From Sedimentitalea sp039941015 (GTDB lineage: Bacteria > Pseudomonadota > Alphaproteobacteria > Rhodobacterales > Rhodobacteraceae): a stretch of DNA of 64,000 bases. The position numbers and the translations under genes are program-made. Each line of letters opens with the position of its first letter. Within the stretch, counting starts at the first letter, position 1. The stretch lies in assembly GCF_039941015.1 (NCBI RefSeq), contig NZ_JBDVFI010000080.1; one strand, 5' to 3'. This document shows, piece after piece, positions 1 through 8,077 of the stretch. The notes below the pieces were generated by a model. That model was not told where the DNA came from. It saw only the letters and a list, made by a program, of their open reading frames with translations, and ran no database searches.

Positions 1-958
1 CGACGTCCATGCCCAGGTGCAGACCCATGCCCGACAGCACTTCCTTGATTTCGTTCAAGGACTTGCGGCCAAAGTTCGGCGTGCGCAGCATTTCGGCTTC
101 GGTCTTCTGGATCAGGTCGCCGATGTAAACGATGTTGTCGTTCTTCAGGCAGTTTGCCGAGCGAACAGAGAGTTCCAGTTCGTCCACTTTCTTGAGCAGA
201 AGCGGGTTGAACTCGAGACCATCGTCGTCATCCTGACGGCCAGCCGATTCAGGTTCATCAAAGTTGACGAAAATCGACAGCTGGTCCTGCAGAATGCGCG
301 CGGCAAAGGCCACGGCATCATCCGGGGTCAGCGATCCGTCGGTTTCGACCTTCATGGTCAGCTTGTCATAGTCCAGAACCTGACCTTCACGAGTCGGCTG
401 CACATCATAGCTGACCTTTTTGACCGGCGAATAGATCGCGTCGATCGGGATCAGGCCGATGGGTGCATCCTCGGGCTTGTTCTTTTCAGCCGAGACATAG
501 CCTTTGCCGGTATTCACGGTCAGTTCCATGAACAGATCGGCACCATCGTCGAGGTGGCAGATCACGTGATCGCGGTTCAGAACCTCGATCCCGGCGCTTT
601 CGCTGATGTCGCCAGCGGTTACAACCGCAGGACCTTTTGCCTGGATCGAGAGGCGCTTGGGCCCTTCGACTTCCATGCGCAGGCTGACGCCCTTGAGGTT
701 CAGAACGATGTCGGTGACGTCTTCACGCACACCGGCAACCGAGGAGAACTCGTGCAGAACATTGTCGATCTGAACGCTCGAGATGGCCGCGCCTTGCAGG
801 CTGCTCATCAGGATGCGGCGCAGGGCATTGCCCAGCGTCAGACCAAAACCGCGTTCCAGCGGCTCGGCAACAACCGTCGCCTGACGCGCCGGGTCATTGC
901 CCGGTTTAACGTCCAGCTGGGTTGGCTTGATCAGCTCTGCCCAATTCTTGTGGATCAT
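1..958 (-). CDS. rpoA: DNA-directed RNA polymerase subunit alpha (C-terminal end cut by window edge)
   Basis: Alpha subunit of core RNA polymerase: the N-terminal domain assembles beta and beta', the C-terminal domain contacts UP-element DNA and activators. The protein starts MIHKNWAELIKPTQLDVKPG and carries the family's EPLERGFGLTLGNALRRIL segment near residue 40. The last readable residues (NFGRKSLNEIKEVLSGMGLHLG) are the C-terminal-domain helices. About 319 codons are present, so only some 20 residues are missing past base 1. It follows rpsK on the same strand, the usual alpha-operon order. The ATG at 958 gives the canonical N-terminus. Confidence 0.97.
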   Translation of the reverse strand, partial: MIHKNWAELIKPTQLDVKPGNDPARQATVVAEPLERGFGLTLGNALRRILMSSLQGAAISSVQIDNVLHEFSSVAGVREDVTDIVLNLKGVSLRMEVEGPKRLSIQAKGPAVVTAGDISESAGIEVLNRDHVICHLDDGADLFMELTVNTGKGYVSAEKNKPEDAPIGLIPIDAIYSPVKKVSYDVQPTREGQVLDYDKLTMKVETDGSLTPDDAVAFAARILQDQLSIFVNFDEPESAGRQDDDDGLEFNPLLLKKVDELELSVRSANCLKNDNIVYIGDLIQKTEAEMLRTPNFGRKSLNEIKEVLSGMGLHLGMDV

Positions 959-1028
959 GTGTCCCTCCATTCCTGCCTGTATCCCATGTCCAGATAGATA
1001 CGGGCGCCCGAGGTTTCAAAATGACGAA

Positions 1029-1058
1029 CTGGGGCCGTGCGAAAACGCGCAGCCCCAG
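1029..1058 (-). other. Hairpin between rpsK and rpoA
   Basis: CTGGGGC (1029-1035) pairs with GCCCCAG (1052-1058), and the inner arms continue to a four-base loop at 1042-1045 with one mismatch. In the direction of transcription no long U tract follows, so this looks more like an mRNA processing or stability element, or a weak attenuator, than a full terminator. rpoA starts 70 nt downstream. Confidence 0.5.
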
Positions 1059-1073
1059 CCTTGGTATGGGTAA

Positions 1074-1463
1074 TCAGACGCGGCGGCGCTTTGGTGGGCG
1101 GCAGCCGTTGTGTGCCATCGGCGTAACATCGCGGATCGACGTGATGTTGAACCCGACAGCGGCCAGCGCACGCAGCGCGCTTTCACGGCCAGAGCCAGGG
1201 CCCTGCACTTCGACTTCCAGCGTCTTGACGCCGTGATCCTGAGCTTTTTTGCCAGCATCTTCGGCAGCCATCTGAGCAGCATAAGGTGTCGATTTACGCG
1301 ACCCTTTGAAGCCCATGGTGCCCGCAGACGACCAGCTGATCGCGTTGCCTTGAACGTCCGAGATCAGGATCTTGGTGTTGTTGAAGCTGCTGTTCACATG
1401 CGCCACACCGGCGGCGATGTTCTTGCGCTCTTTTTTCTTCGCGCGTACTTTTTCGCGTGCCAT
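1074..1463 (-). CDS. rpsK: 30S ribosomal protein S11
   Basis: Small-subunit protein on the 30S platform that binds 16S rRNA near the E site. The 129 residues match the family's length and features: a basic N-terminus (MAREKVRAKKKERKNIAAG), the HVNSSFNNTKILISD segment, the GPGSGRESALRAL motif near residue 90, and the conserved end THNGCRPPKRRRV-like tail (here MAHNGCRPPKRRRV). It lies 12 nt downstream of rpsM and upstream of rpoA in one minus-strand operon. Confidence 0.98.
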   Translation of the reverse strand: MAREKVRAKKKERKNIAAGVAHVNSSFNNTKILISDVQGNAISWSSAGTMGFKGSRKSTPYAAQMAAEDAGKKAQDHGVKTLEVEVQGPGSGRESALRALAAVGFNITSIRDVTPMAHNGCRPPKRRRV

Positions 1464-1475
1464 CAGTCAGCCCCC

Positions 1476-1844
1476 TTATTTCTTCTTGCCAGCAATGGCC
1501 TTTGCGGGGCCTTTGCGGGTGCGAGCATTGGTGTGGGTACGCTGACCGCGAACCGGCAGGTTGCGGCGATGACGCAGGCCGCGATAGCAGCCAAGGTCCA
1601 TCAGACGCTTGATGTTCATCTGCGTTTCACGACGCAGGTCACCTTCGACGCTGAGGTTGGCATCGATGTATTCACGGATCTGCAGGACTTCGCTGTCGGT
1701 CAGTTCGTTGACCCGGCGGGCCATGTCGATACCGACGCCTTCGCAGATAGCCTTGGCAGTCGTGTTGCCAATTCCGGTGATATAGGTGAGGGCGATTGGA
1801 ACCCGCTTTGCAGTCGGGATATTAACGCCGGCAATACGTGCCAC
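1476..1844 (-). CDS. rpsM: 30S ribosomal protein S13
   Basis: Small-subunit head protein that contacts the P-site tRNA and forms bridges with the 50S subunit. The 122 residues begin MARIAGVNIPTAKRVPIALT, contain the helix-hairpin-helix YITGIGNTTAK, and end with the basic extension RTHTNARTRKGPAKAIAGKKK that reaches the tRNA. First gene after a 304-nt gap from adk, so it may have its own promoter. Confidence 0.98.
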   Translation of the reverse strand: MARIAGVNIPTAKRVPIALTYITGIGNTTAKAICEGVGIDMARRVNELTDSEVLQIREYIDANLSVEGDLRRETQMNIKRLMDLGCYRGLRHRRNLPVRGQRTHTNARTRKGPAKAIAGKKK

Positions 1845-2148
1845 GTGTCACTTTCCTTTTCGTTGCGGGTCCGTAGTTCCGGACCCTTTTTTCACAACGC
1901 TTGGCCGTGGCAGTGTCGCCATTGGACCCAGCATTCTTATGAGGTGGTCTGCGTGGATCGGCGAATCCGTTCCACGCCATTGATTCCCTTGCGGGATGGG
2001 GGTGGGTATGGCGTTTTCGAAGAGGCGTCAAGCGTTGATTAACTTGTTGCGAAAACAGGCAGCAAATTCGCCGCAAATCATCCCGAAACTTTGGGCACCA
2101 GCGCTTGTGCTCCCTACCCCGCGAGGTCCAAAGCCGGTGTTCTGGTCT
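1845..2148 (-). promoter_or_regulatory. adk-rpsM intergenic region with leader hairpin and a weak promoter candidate
   Basis: No gene is evident in these 304 bases. A perfect 7-bp hairpin (GGGTCCG 1867-1873, CGGACCC 1880-1886, 6-nt loop) sits 22 nt upstream of rpsM; read in the gene direction it is preceded by six A, so the U-tract side faces the opposite strand and it is not an rpsM-direction terminator. A -35-like TTGACG lies on the minus strand at 2026-2031, but the matching -10 (around 2003-2010, TACCCA or CATACC depending on spacing) is poor. The hairpin is a reasonable candidate for ribosomal-protein autoregulation, by inference only. Confidence 0.4.
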
Positions 2149-2790
2149 CTAGTCCAGTACCTTCGCAATCGCGCTCTGAACTTCGGCAATTTCGCCCAGT
2201 CCGTCCACCGTCGCCAGCATGTCCTTGGCGTAGTAATAGCCAATCAGCGGCGAGGTTTTCTTGTAGTATTCCATCAGCCGGGTGCGCAGAGAGTCTTCGT
2301 TGTCATCCGCACGGCGCTTGAAATCGGACGCGCCACAGTTGGAGCATTTACCATCCGCAGGCTGGGGCTTGGTTATGTCATTATAAACCTCACCACAGGC
2401 ACCACAGGTCGAGCGGGCGGTGATGCGGGCCACCAGTGCTTCGTCATCAACCTGCATCTCGATCACGGCATCCAGCGTCTGACCCGTCGCCTTGAGCAAC
2501 TCTCCAAGCGCATCCGCCTGAGCGAGGGTGCGGGGAAAGCCATCAAAGATGAACCCTGTCCCCTCACCTGCTTCCAGCTTTTCCCGGATCAGGCCGATCA
2601 CGATCTCGTCCGTGACCAATTCACCGCGCGCCATCACATCGGCGACGATCTTACCCATCTCGGTGCCGCTGTCCTTGGCTTCGCGCAACATATCGCCAGT
2701 GCTGAGCTGCACCATGCCGCGGGTTTCGACCAGATGGCGGGCCTGGGTGCCCTTGCCCGCTCCCGGCGGGCCAAGCAGAATGATGTTCAT
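2149..2790 (-). CDS. adk: Adenylate kinase with zinc-binding LID
   Basis: Cytosolic kinase that converts ATP + AMP to two ADP. Walker A is GPPGAGKGT at residues 7-15; the FDGFPRT motif is near 82-88. The LID carries four cysteines (C129, C132, C149, C152) in the CxxC...CxxC pattern of structural zinc-type long adenylate kinases. The start codon overlaps the secY stop as ATGA, so the two are translationally coupled, the standard secY-adk order. 213 residues is normal for the family. Confidence 0.97.
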   Translation of the reverse strand: MNIILLGPPGAGKGTQARHLVETRGMVQLSTGDMLREAKDSGTEMGKIVADVMARGELVTDEIVIGLIREKLEAGEGTGFIFDGFPRTLAQADALGELLKATGQTLDAVIEMQVDDEALVARITARSTCGACGEVYNDITKPQPADGKCSNCGASDFKRRADDNEDSLRTRLMEYYKKTSPLIGYYYAKDMLATVDGLGEIAEVQSAIAKVLD

Positions 2791-4157
2791 CGGCGCGCGG
2801 GTCCTCGTTTGCTCCGTTTCTTACCGCCACTACGTCCGCGCAGCTGCGATTTTTCAATCAGACCTTCGTACTGGTGCGCCAGAAGATGGCTCTGGGCCTG
2901 CTGGATCGTATCCATAGTCACGCTGACCACAATCAGCAACGAGGTGCCGCCAAAGTAGAACGGAATGGCAAACTGCGCGCGCAGAATTTCGGGCAGCAGG
3001 CAGACAGCGGCCAGATAGGCCGAACCGATGACCAGAACCCGGTTCACGACATATTCAAGATATTCAGCCGTCTTTTTGCCGGGGCGGATGCCAGGCACAA
3101 AGCCATTCTGGTTCTTGAGGTTGTCGGCGACATCATCCGGTTTGAACGAGACGTTGAACGTGTAGAAATAGGCGAAGAACACGATCATCGAGACGAAAAA
3201 CAACAGATAGAGCGGCTGACCCGGTCCAAAGTTCGCGAGCAGCCACGACATCACCGGACCGCTTGCCGACCCTTGCGAGAAGGTCGAGATCGTAACTGGC
3301 AGCAACAGCAGCGAACTGGCAAAGATCGCGGGGATCACACCGGCGGGATTGACCTTGACCGGCAGGTGCGAAGAACCACCGTCATAGACTTTCATCCCGA
3401 CCTGACGGCGCGGGTACTGAATGTGGATCTTGCGCAAGGCGCGTTCCATGAACACCACAAAGGTGATCACCACCATGATCATCACAATCACACCGACGAT
3501 AACCGCCGGGCTGACCGCACCGGAGCGACCGCTTGCCAGGAATTGCGCAATGGCAGCTGGGATTTCGGCAACGATGCCGACAAAGATGATAAGCGAGATG
3601 CCGTTACCGATGCCGCGCGCCGTGATCTGCTCACCCAACCACATCAGGAACATGGTGCCCCCGACCAGCGTGATCATTGTGGACATGCGGAAGAACAGGC
3701 CCGGATCATGCGCCAGTTCACCGGATTCCAGCGACACTGCAAGGCCATAGGCCTGTACCGTCGCCAAAAGCACCGTACCATAGCGGGTATACTGGTTGAT
3801 TTTCTTGCGGCCCTGCTCGCCCTCTTTCTTGAGCTGTTCGAGCTGTGGCACCATCGCGGTCATCAGCTGCACGATGATCGAGGCGCTGATATAGGGCATG
3901 ATCCCGAGAGCAAAAATCCCCATTCGTCCCAGAGCGCCGCCGGTAAACATCGACACCATGCCGCCGATGCCCTGGCCCGCCTGTTCCATGAACTGACGAA
4001 GCGCAAGACCATCAATGCCAGGAACCGGTATGTACGTACCGAGGCGATAGACGATCAAAAGCCCGAGGGTGAACAGGATGCGGTTCCGAAGATCCGTCGC
4101 TTTGCCGAGCGCGGACCAACTTGTGTTTGCCGCCATTTGCTCTGCTGCTGATACCAT
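2787..4157 (-). CDS. secY: Protein translocase subunit SecY
   Basis: Channel subunit of the SecYEG translocon in the inner membrane. The ATG at 4157 (MVSAAEQMAANTSW) gives 456 residues and puts the first cytosolic helix directly before transmembrane segment 1 (LRNRILFTLGLLIVYRLGTYIPVPGID), the classic SecY start; a longer frame reads upstream but has no SecY-like sequence. Ten hydrophobic segments follow, with the EQGRKKINQYTRYGT-like loop and the basic C-terminal tail. It sits between rplO and adk, as in most spc operons. Confidence 0.97.
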   Translation of the reverse strand: MVSAAEQMAANTSWSALGKATDLRNRILFTLGLLIVYRLGTYIPVPGIDGLALRQFMEQAGQGIGGMVSMFTGGALGRMGIFALGIMPYISASIIVQLMTAMVPQLEQLKKEGEQGRKKINQYTRYGTVLLATVQAYGLAVSLESGELAHDPGLFFRMSTMITLVGGTMFLMWLGEQITARGIGNGISLIIFVGIVAEIPAAIAQFLASGRSGAVSPAVIVGVIVMIMVVITFVVFMERALRKIHIQYPRRQVGMKVYDGGSSHLPVKVNPAGVIPAIFASSLLLLPVTISTFSQGSASGPVMSWLLANFGPGQPLYLLFFVSMIVFFAYFYTFNVSFKPDDVADNLKNQNGFVPGIRPGKKTAEYLEYVVNRVLVIGSAYLAAVCLLPEILRAQFAIPFYFGGTSLLIVVSVTMDTIQQAQSHLLAHQYEGLIEKSQLRGRSGGKKRSKRGPARR

Positions 4158-4265
4158 GAATGGGGTCTCTTTTATGACAACGCCGCCCGTGGCCGTTTTC
4201 CGGCTCGGGCGGCGTTTTGGAAAACTGAGGTTTATGTAAGCGGCATATGCGCCGCTCACAACCCG

Positions 4266-4739
4266 TTATTCTGCTGCAGTCGCTTTCGTGACAGTCAGCA
4301 AGCCGCCCGCTTTCTCGACCGCTTCAACGGCCGACTTGCTTGCGCCGGTCACTTCGAGCGTCACCTTGGAGGTGAAATCGCCCTTGGCGAGAACCCGGAT
4401 ACCGTCAAGTTTGCGACGCACCAGACCGCTGGCAATCAGCGCGTCTTCGGTGATCGCGGCGCCCGCGTCGAGTTTCTTGGCGTCGATGAATTTCTGGATC
4501 AGACCCAGGTTCACCACAGCAAAAGACTTGCGGTTCGGTTTGTTAAACCCGCGCTTTGGCAAACGTTGGTAGAGCGGCATCTGGCCGCCTTCGTAGCCGT
4601 TGATCGCCACACCCGAACGGGATTTCTGACCTTTGATACCACGGCCACCAGTTTTACCGGTGCCGGAGCCAGGACCACGGCCAACGCGCTTGCGTTTCTT
4701 GGTTGCGCCTTCGTTATCGCGCAGTTCATGCAATTTCAT
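4266..4739 (-). CDS. rplO: 50S ribosomal protein L15
   Basis: Large-subunit protein acting late in 50S assembly. The N-terminus MKLHELRDNEGATKKRKRVG and the glycine-rich GRGPGSGTGKTGGRGIKGQKSRSG stretch are diagnostic; 157 residues is a typical alphaproteobacterial length. A GGAG ribosome-binding site lies just upstream of the ATG. rpmD, its usual upstream neighbour, is absent: the next gene upstream encodes a DUF1127 protein, so this gene is the first of a separated spc-operon segment. Confidence 0.97.
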   Translation of the reverse strand: MKLHELRDNEGATKKRKRVGRGPGSGTGKTGGRGIKGQKSRSGVAINGYEGGQMPLYQRLPKRGFNKPNRKSFAVVNLGLIQKFIDAKKLDAGAAITEDALIASGLVRRKLDGIRVLAKGDFTSKVTLEVTGASKSAVEAVEKAGGLLTVTKATAAE

Positions 4740-4838
4740 GTCGCTTCTCCTTTTGCCGGAAATGACCCCCAGCGACGGGAGCGGTCAAACGCGGCGTTTC
4801 ATGTCTGAGTCGTGCGGGCTGTGTCAGTCCACCGGGGG

Positions 4839-4867
4839 CGTATAGGCGAGGAGCGCGAACGGATCAA
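4839..4867 (-). promoter_or_regulatory. Sigma70-type promoter for rplO-secY-adk
   Basis: On the minus strand TTGATC (4862-4867) and TATACG (4839-4844) are separated by exactly 17 bp, close to the housekeeping consensus of Rhodobacterales. The predicted start would lie near 4831, leaving a leader of about 90 nt before rplO. It fits a separate transcription unit for this spc segment. Assigned by eye only. Confidence 0.6.
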
Positions 4868-4977
4868 GTCGTGATGTTGCGCACGTCTCCTGGACTTTGG
4901 ATTCCGATGTTAACGCAGCAAGTCTCCTGTGCGCCAAAGTCATCCCTTGAGATGTGCCCAGTTCAGACAGAGTTTCC

Positions 4978-5202
4978 TCAGTGAGGCACCACCTTGTTGG
5001 CTTCCGCTTCGGCGAGATAAACAAAATCCGAGCGGCTCAGCCCGAGGTCTCTCAACTCGCGGTCATCCATGGTCTGCAATTCGCTGTAGGCGCGGTCGAA
5101 TGCCGCGCGACGCGCGCGTGCGATTTTGATCGCGGCAACGAAATCACGGAAACGGGCTCTCAGCCCAAACCCTTCGAGGGTCGAAGTATGTGCATAAGTC
5201 AT
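4978..5202 (-). CDS. DUF1127 domain small protein
   Basis: A 74-residue soluble protein whose C-terminal half, LQTMDDRELRDLGLSRSDF, is the DUF1127 (YjiS-like) signature. Short DUF1127 proteins in other alphaproteobacteria have been linked to RNA handling and phosphate or carbon turnover, but no function can be assigned here. The ATG at 5202 has a good AAGGAC ribosome-binding site seven bases upstream. It is a single gene between rplO and the divergent aminotransferase; read-through into the rplO operon is possible. Confidence 0.85.
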   Translation of the reverse strand: MTYAHTSTLEGFGLRARFRDFVAAIKIARARRAAFDRAYSELQTMDDRELRDLGLSRSDFVYLAEAEANKVVPH

Positions 5203-5426
5203 CTAGTTAGTCCTTCATATTGGCAGTCATCGTTGCTTCAACGCGCCGCCGGTTCGTTTCATGAGGGGGATCTATGAGTGGCCGTTAGCGATAACCACGG
5301 CCATCGCGGTCTTGCCGCTATGCATTCAGCGCATAACCTATTGCGAGCAAACTGTCGGGTATAAGGGTCTGGACGCCCGTTCAGAGCGAGCCTAGGGTCC
5401 GCGCTGAACAGAGGACTCAAAAAGAC

Positions 5427-6296
5427 ATGGCGACCGGCAGCAATATCCGAACCTATTTCAATGGCACTTGGCATGATGGTGATGTACCGATCATGCGGGC
5501 TGCCGATCACGGTACGTGGTTGGGCAGCAGCGTGTTTGACGGGGCCCGGATGGTCAACGGTCTGACACCTGATCTCTATGCCCATTGCGAACGTGTGAAC
5601 CGCTCTGCGCAGGCGTTGATGCTGACCCCAACCGTCACTACCGAGGACATGGTCGCAGTTGTCCGCGAAGGTCTGGCCGCATATCCAAAGGATGCCGCCG
5701 TCTATATCCGCCCAATGTACTGGGGAATTGATGGCGACGTGACAGCGATCGTGCCGCTTGCCGAAAAGACCGGATTCGCGATCTGCCTTGAGGAAATCCC
5801 GTTCGCCGCGCCAAGTGCCACCGCAACCCTGACCCGCACGCGGTTTCGCCGCCCGGTTCTGGAGGACGCGGTGGTCAACGCCAAGGCCGGCTGTCTATAT
5901 CCCAACAACGCTCGCATGCTGGTCGAAGCACGCAGCAAGGGGTACTCCAATGCCCTCGTCGCTGACGTGATGGGCAACGTGGCGGAAACCGCGACGGCGA
6001 ACATCTTTATGGTGCGTGACGGAGAGGTCTTCACCCCGATCCCGAACGGGACATTCCTTGCCGGGATCACCCGTGCGCGCCACATCACCAACCTCAAGGC
6101 CGACAGTGTCCCGGTTCATGAAACCATCCTCAGCTTTGAGGATTTCACTGAGGCGGACGAGGTGTTCATGACCGGTAACATGTCCAAGATCACACCGGTG
6201 ACCGCCTTTGACGACACACAATATCAGGCCGGCCCGATGGCACAGCGCTTACGCGACATGTACTGGGATTGGGCGGCCTCAAACGCCGCAACCTAG
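5427..6296 (+). CDS. Class IV aminotransferase, branched-chain amino acid aminotransferase type
   Basis: PLP enzyme expected to transfer amino groups between branched-chain amino acids and 2-oxoglutarate. The 289 residues match fold-type IV transaminases: an N-terminal YFNGTWHDGDVPIMRAADHGTWLG segment, the likely PLP lysine K153 in VVNAKAGCLYPNN, and the ALVADVMGNVAETATANIFMVRDG block with the conserved Glu near 187. D-amino-acid transaminase and aminodeoxychorismate lyase share the fold, but overall pattern favours an IlvE-like enzyme. It is monocistronic or leads into the stress protein 56 nt downstream. Confidence 0.8.
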   Translation: MATGSNIRTYFNGTWHDGDVPIMRAADHGTWLGSSVFDGARMVNGLTPDLYAHCERVNRSAQALMLTPTVTTEDMVAVVREGLAAYPKDAAVYIRPMYWGIDGDVTAIVPLAEKTGFAICLEEIPFAAPSATATLTRTRFRRPVLEDAVVNAKAGCLYPNNARMLVEARSKGYSNALVADVMGNVAETATANIFMVRDGEVFTPIPNGTFLAGITRARHITNLKADSVPVHETILSFEDFTEADEVFMTGNMSKITPVTAFDDTQYQAGPMAQRLRDMYWDWAASNAAT

Positions 6297-6352
6297 CGGA
6301 TTGCCAGAGCATCCCCGCTGAGTCATGATCGCCACCAAGGGAGAATATCGCG

Positions 6353-6808
6353 ATGCGCAAGTTTCTTGTGGTATTGGATGACAGCCGCGAATGCCTGAAC
6401 GCGATGCGTTTTGCGGCGATGCGTGCTGCGCATACCGGCGGAGGGGTGGCCATACTGTCGGTCATTCCCCCGGACGAATTCAATCACTGGATCGGCGTCG
6501 GTGAAGTGATGCGTGAAGAGTCCCGCGAGCGGATCCAAGCCCATTTCGAGGTCTTTGCAAAATGGATGCGTGACCGTCAGGGTGTCGACCCCGAGCTTGT
6601 GATCCGCGAGGGCGAAGCCGTGCCAGAGATCATTGCCCAGGTCAAAGAGGACCCCGAAATCGGCGTACTTGTCCTGGGTGCAGGCACCGACAAGAAAGGC
6701 CCCGGTCCGCTGGTGTCGCAGATGGCGCGATCCTCCGGGTCCCTGCCGATTCCGATTACCATCGTGCCCGGCGATCTGAGTAAGGAAAAACTGGAAGCCA
6801 TTACCTGA
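6353..6808 (+). CDS. Universal stress protein, UspA family
   Basis: Single-domain Usp of 151 residues. MRKFLVVLDDSRECLNAMRFAAM is the first beta strand with the conserved Asp and the helix that lines the nucleotide site; VLVLGAGTDKKGPGP near residues 104-118 corresponds to the G-2x-G-9x-G(S/T) ATP-binding loop, although its spacing is altered, so ATP binding is not certain. A GGGAG ribosome-binding site precedes the ATG. The physiological role of such orphan Usp proteins cannot be told from sequence. Confidence 0.85.
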   Translation: MRKFLVVLDDSRECLNAMRFAAMRAAHTGGGVAILSVIPPDEFNHWIGVGEVMREESRERIQAHFEVFAKWMRDRQGVDPELVIREGEAVPEIIAQVKEDPEIGVLVLGAGTDKKGPGPLVSQMARSSGSLPIPITIVPGDLSKEKLEAIT

Positions 6809-6870
6809 TCGTTTTGGTTTCCGCGAATGGAGATTCGCGTGCCGCACGCAATTTAGAACCATTCCAAACC

Positions 6871-6899
6871 TTGACTTGATCTCGCCCCGGGCGCATATC
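6871..6899 (+). promoter_or_regulatory. Sigma70-type promoter of the nfu-tsaB-rimI operon
   Basis: TTGACT (6871-6876) and CATATC (6894-6899) are 17 bp apart, about 26 nt upstream of the Nfu-type start codon, so the mRNA leader would be short, about 18-20 nt. Assigned by eye. Confidence 0.55.
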
Positions 6900-6924
6900 C
6901 AATAGACACAACCGGAGCCACGCC

Positions 6925-7488
6925 ATGTTCATCCAGACTGAATCCACACCAAACCCCGCCACGCTGAAATTCTTGCCGGGTCAGACCGTGCTGGACGCAG
7001 GAACGGCTGATTTCCCATCTGCCGAAACGGCCGGGAAATCGCCACTGGCACAGCGCATTTTTGCCGTGCAGGGCGTCACCGGTGTGTTCTTTGGCAATGA
7101 TTTTGTCACAGTCACCAAGGACGATGGTGTCGAGTGGGATCATGTGAAGCCTGCGATCCTTGGTGCCGTGATGGAGCATTTCCAATCCGGTCAGCCCGTC
7201 ATCGACAGTGGTGAACAGGCGGCATCAGGCCACGCGGAACACAGCGGTGAGGACTCTGAGGTCGTCGACCAGATCAAGGACCTTCTGGACAGCCGCGTGC
7301 GTCCGGCCGTGGCACAGGATGGTGGCGACATCACCTTTCACGGTTTTGAGCGTGGCGTCGTGTATCTCCACATGCAAGGCGCCTGCGCAGGCTGCCCGTC
7401 ATCGACACTGACCCTAAAAATGGGCATCGAGAACCTGCTGCGCCATTATATCCCCGAAGTGACCGAGGTACGCCCGGTTGCCGTCTGA
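6925..7488 (+). CDS. NifU-family iron-sulfur scaffold/carrier (Nfu type)
   Basis: Carrier for Fe-S cluster delivery in the cytosol. 187 residues hold two domains in order: an N-terminal Nfu domain (MFIQTESTPNPATLKFLPG, roughly 1-90) and a C-terminal NifU-like domain (about 110-185) with the cluster-binding CxxC in GACAGCPSSTLTLKMGIE. This is the architecture of mitochondrial Nfu1 and alphaproteobacterial homologues, not of E. coli NfuA. The tsaB start codon lies inside its last codons, so they are coupled. Confidence 0.9.
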   Translation: MFIQTESTPNPATLKFLPGQTVLDAGTADFPSAETAGKSPLAQRIFAVQGVTGVFFGNDFVTVTKDDGVEWDHVKPAILGAVMEHFQSGQPVIDSGEQAASGHAEHSGEDSEVVDQIKDLLDSRVRPAVAQDGGDITFHGFERGVVYLHMQGACAGCPSSTLTLKMGIENLLRHYIPEVTEVRPVAV

Positions 7489-8077
7489 CCGGGTATTTCT
7501 GGCATTTGATACATCGGCCGCGCATTGCGCGGCCGCATTGCTGTCGGGTGGGCGGATCACCGTCAACCGACTCGAAACGATGCAACGCGGACAGGCCGAA
7601 CGGCTGATGCCCCTGCTGCAAGAGGTCCTCTCCGAAGGGGGCGTCGACTGGCCTGATCTGACGGCAATCGGGGTCGGGGTTGGCCCCGGCAATTTCACCG
7701 GCATCCGCATTGCGGTATCTGCCGCGCGGGGGCTGGCGCTTGGGCTGAACATTCCGGCTGTGGGTGTGAATGGCTGTCAGGCCCGAGGCTGGCTCGCGCC
7801 GAACAGTGTCGTCGCCATCCCTGCCCCACGCGATCAGGTCTATCTCTGCGATTCCACCGATTCCTGTTCGATGCCGCGCCTGATGCCAAAGGTCGAGGCC
7901 GAGGACATCGCCGGCCGGCCCTTGCGCGCCGAAAGCAGCCCCAAACGGCTGGCAGAGGCAATTGCCTGGATCACCGCGGCAAACTGGCAGACCACAATCG
8001 CGCCACCTGCTCCGCTCTATGCCCGCGCGGCGGATGCGGCCCCGTCAAGCGATGTGCCGCCGGTGTTGCTGGATTGA
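7478..8077 (+). CDS. tsaB: tRNA threonylcarbamoyladenosine biosynthesis protein TsaB
   Basis: Inactive ASKHA partner that pairs with TsaD and TsaE to make t6A37 on ANN-decoding tRNAs. The N-terminal LAFDTSAAHCAAALL and the VGVGPGNFTGIRIAVSAARGLALGL segment are characteristic. The best start is a TTG at 7478 inside the end of the upstream Nfu gene, because no ATG precedes the conserved N-terminus. 199 residues is slightly short but normal for alphaproteobacteria. rimI overlaps its stop, the widespread tsaB-rimI pair. Confidence 0.9.
   Translation: MPSDRVFLAFDTSAAHCAAALLSGGRITVNRLETMQRGQAERLMPLLQEVLSEGGVDWPDLTAIGVGVGPGNFTGIRIAVSAARGLALGLNIPAVGVNGCQARGWLAPNSVVAIPAPRDQVYLCDSTDSCSMPRLMPKVEAEDIAGRPLRAESSPKRLAEAIAWITAANWQTTIAPPAPLYARAADAAPSSDVPPVLLD

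Noticed and set aside
17..997. Long plus-strand frame over rpoA
   Set aside because: Antisense shadow of rpoA; no recognisable domain and the minus strand encodes the canonical alpha subunit.
2874..4151. Plus-strand 425-residue frame over secY
   Set aside because: Antisense shadow, Arg/His/Asp-rich junk translation opposite a clear SecY.
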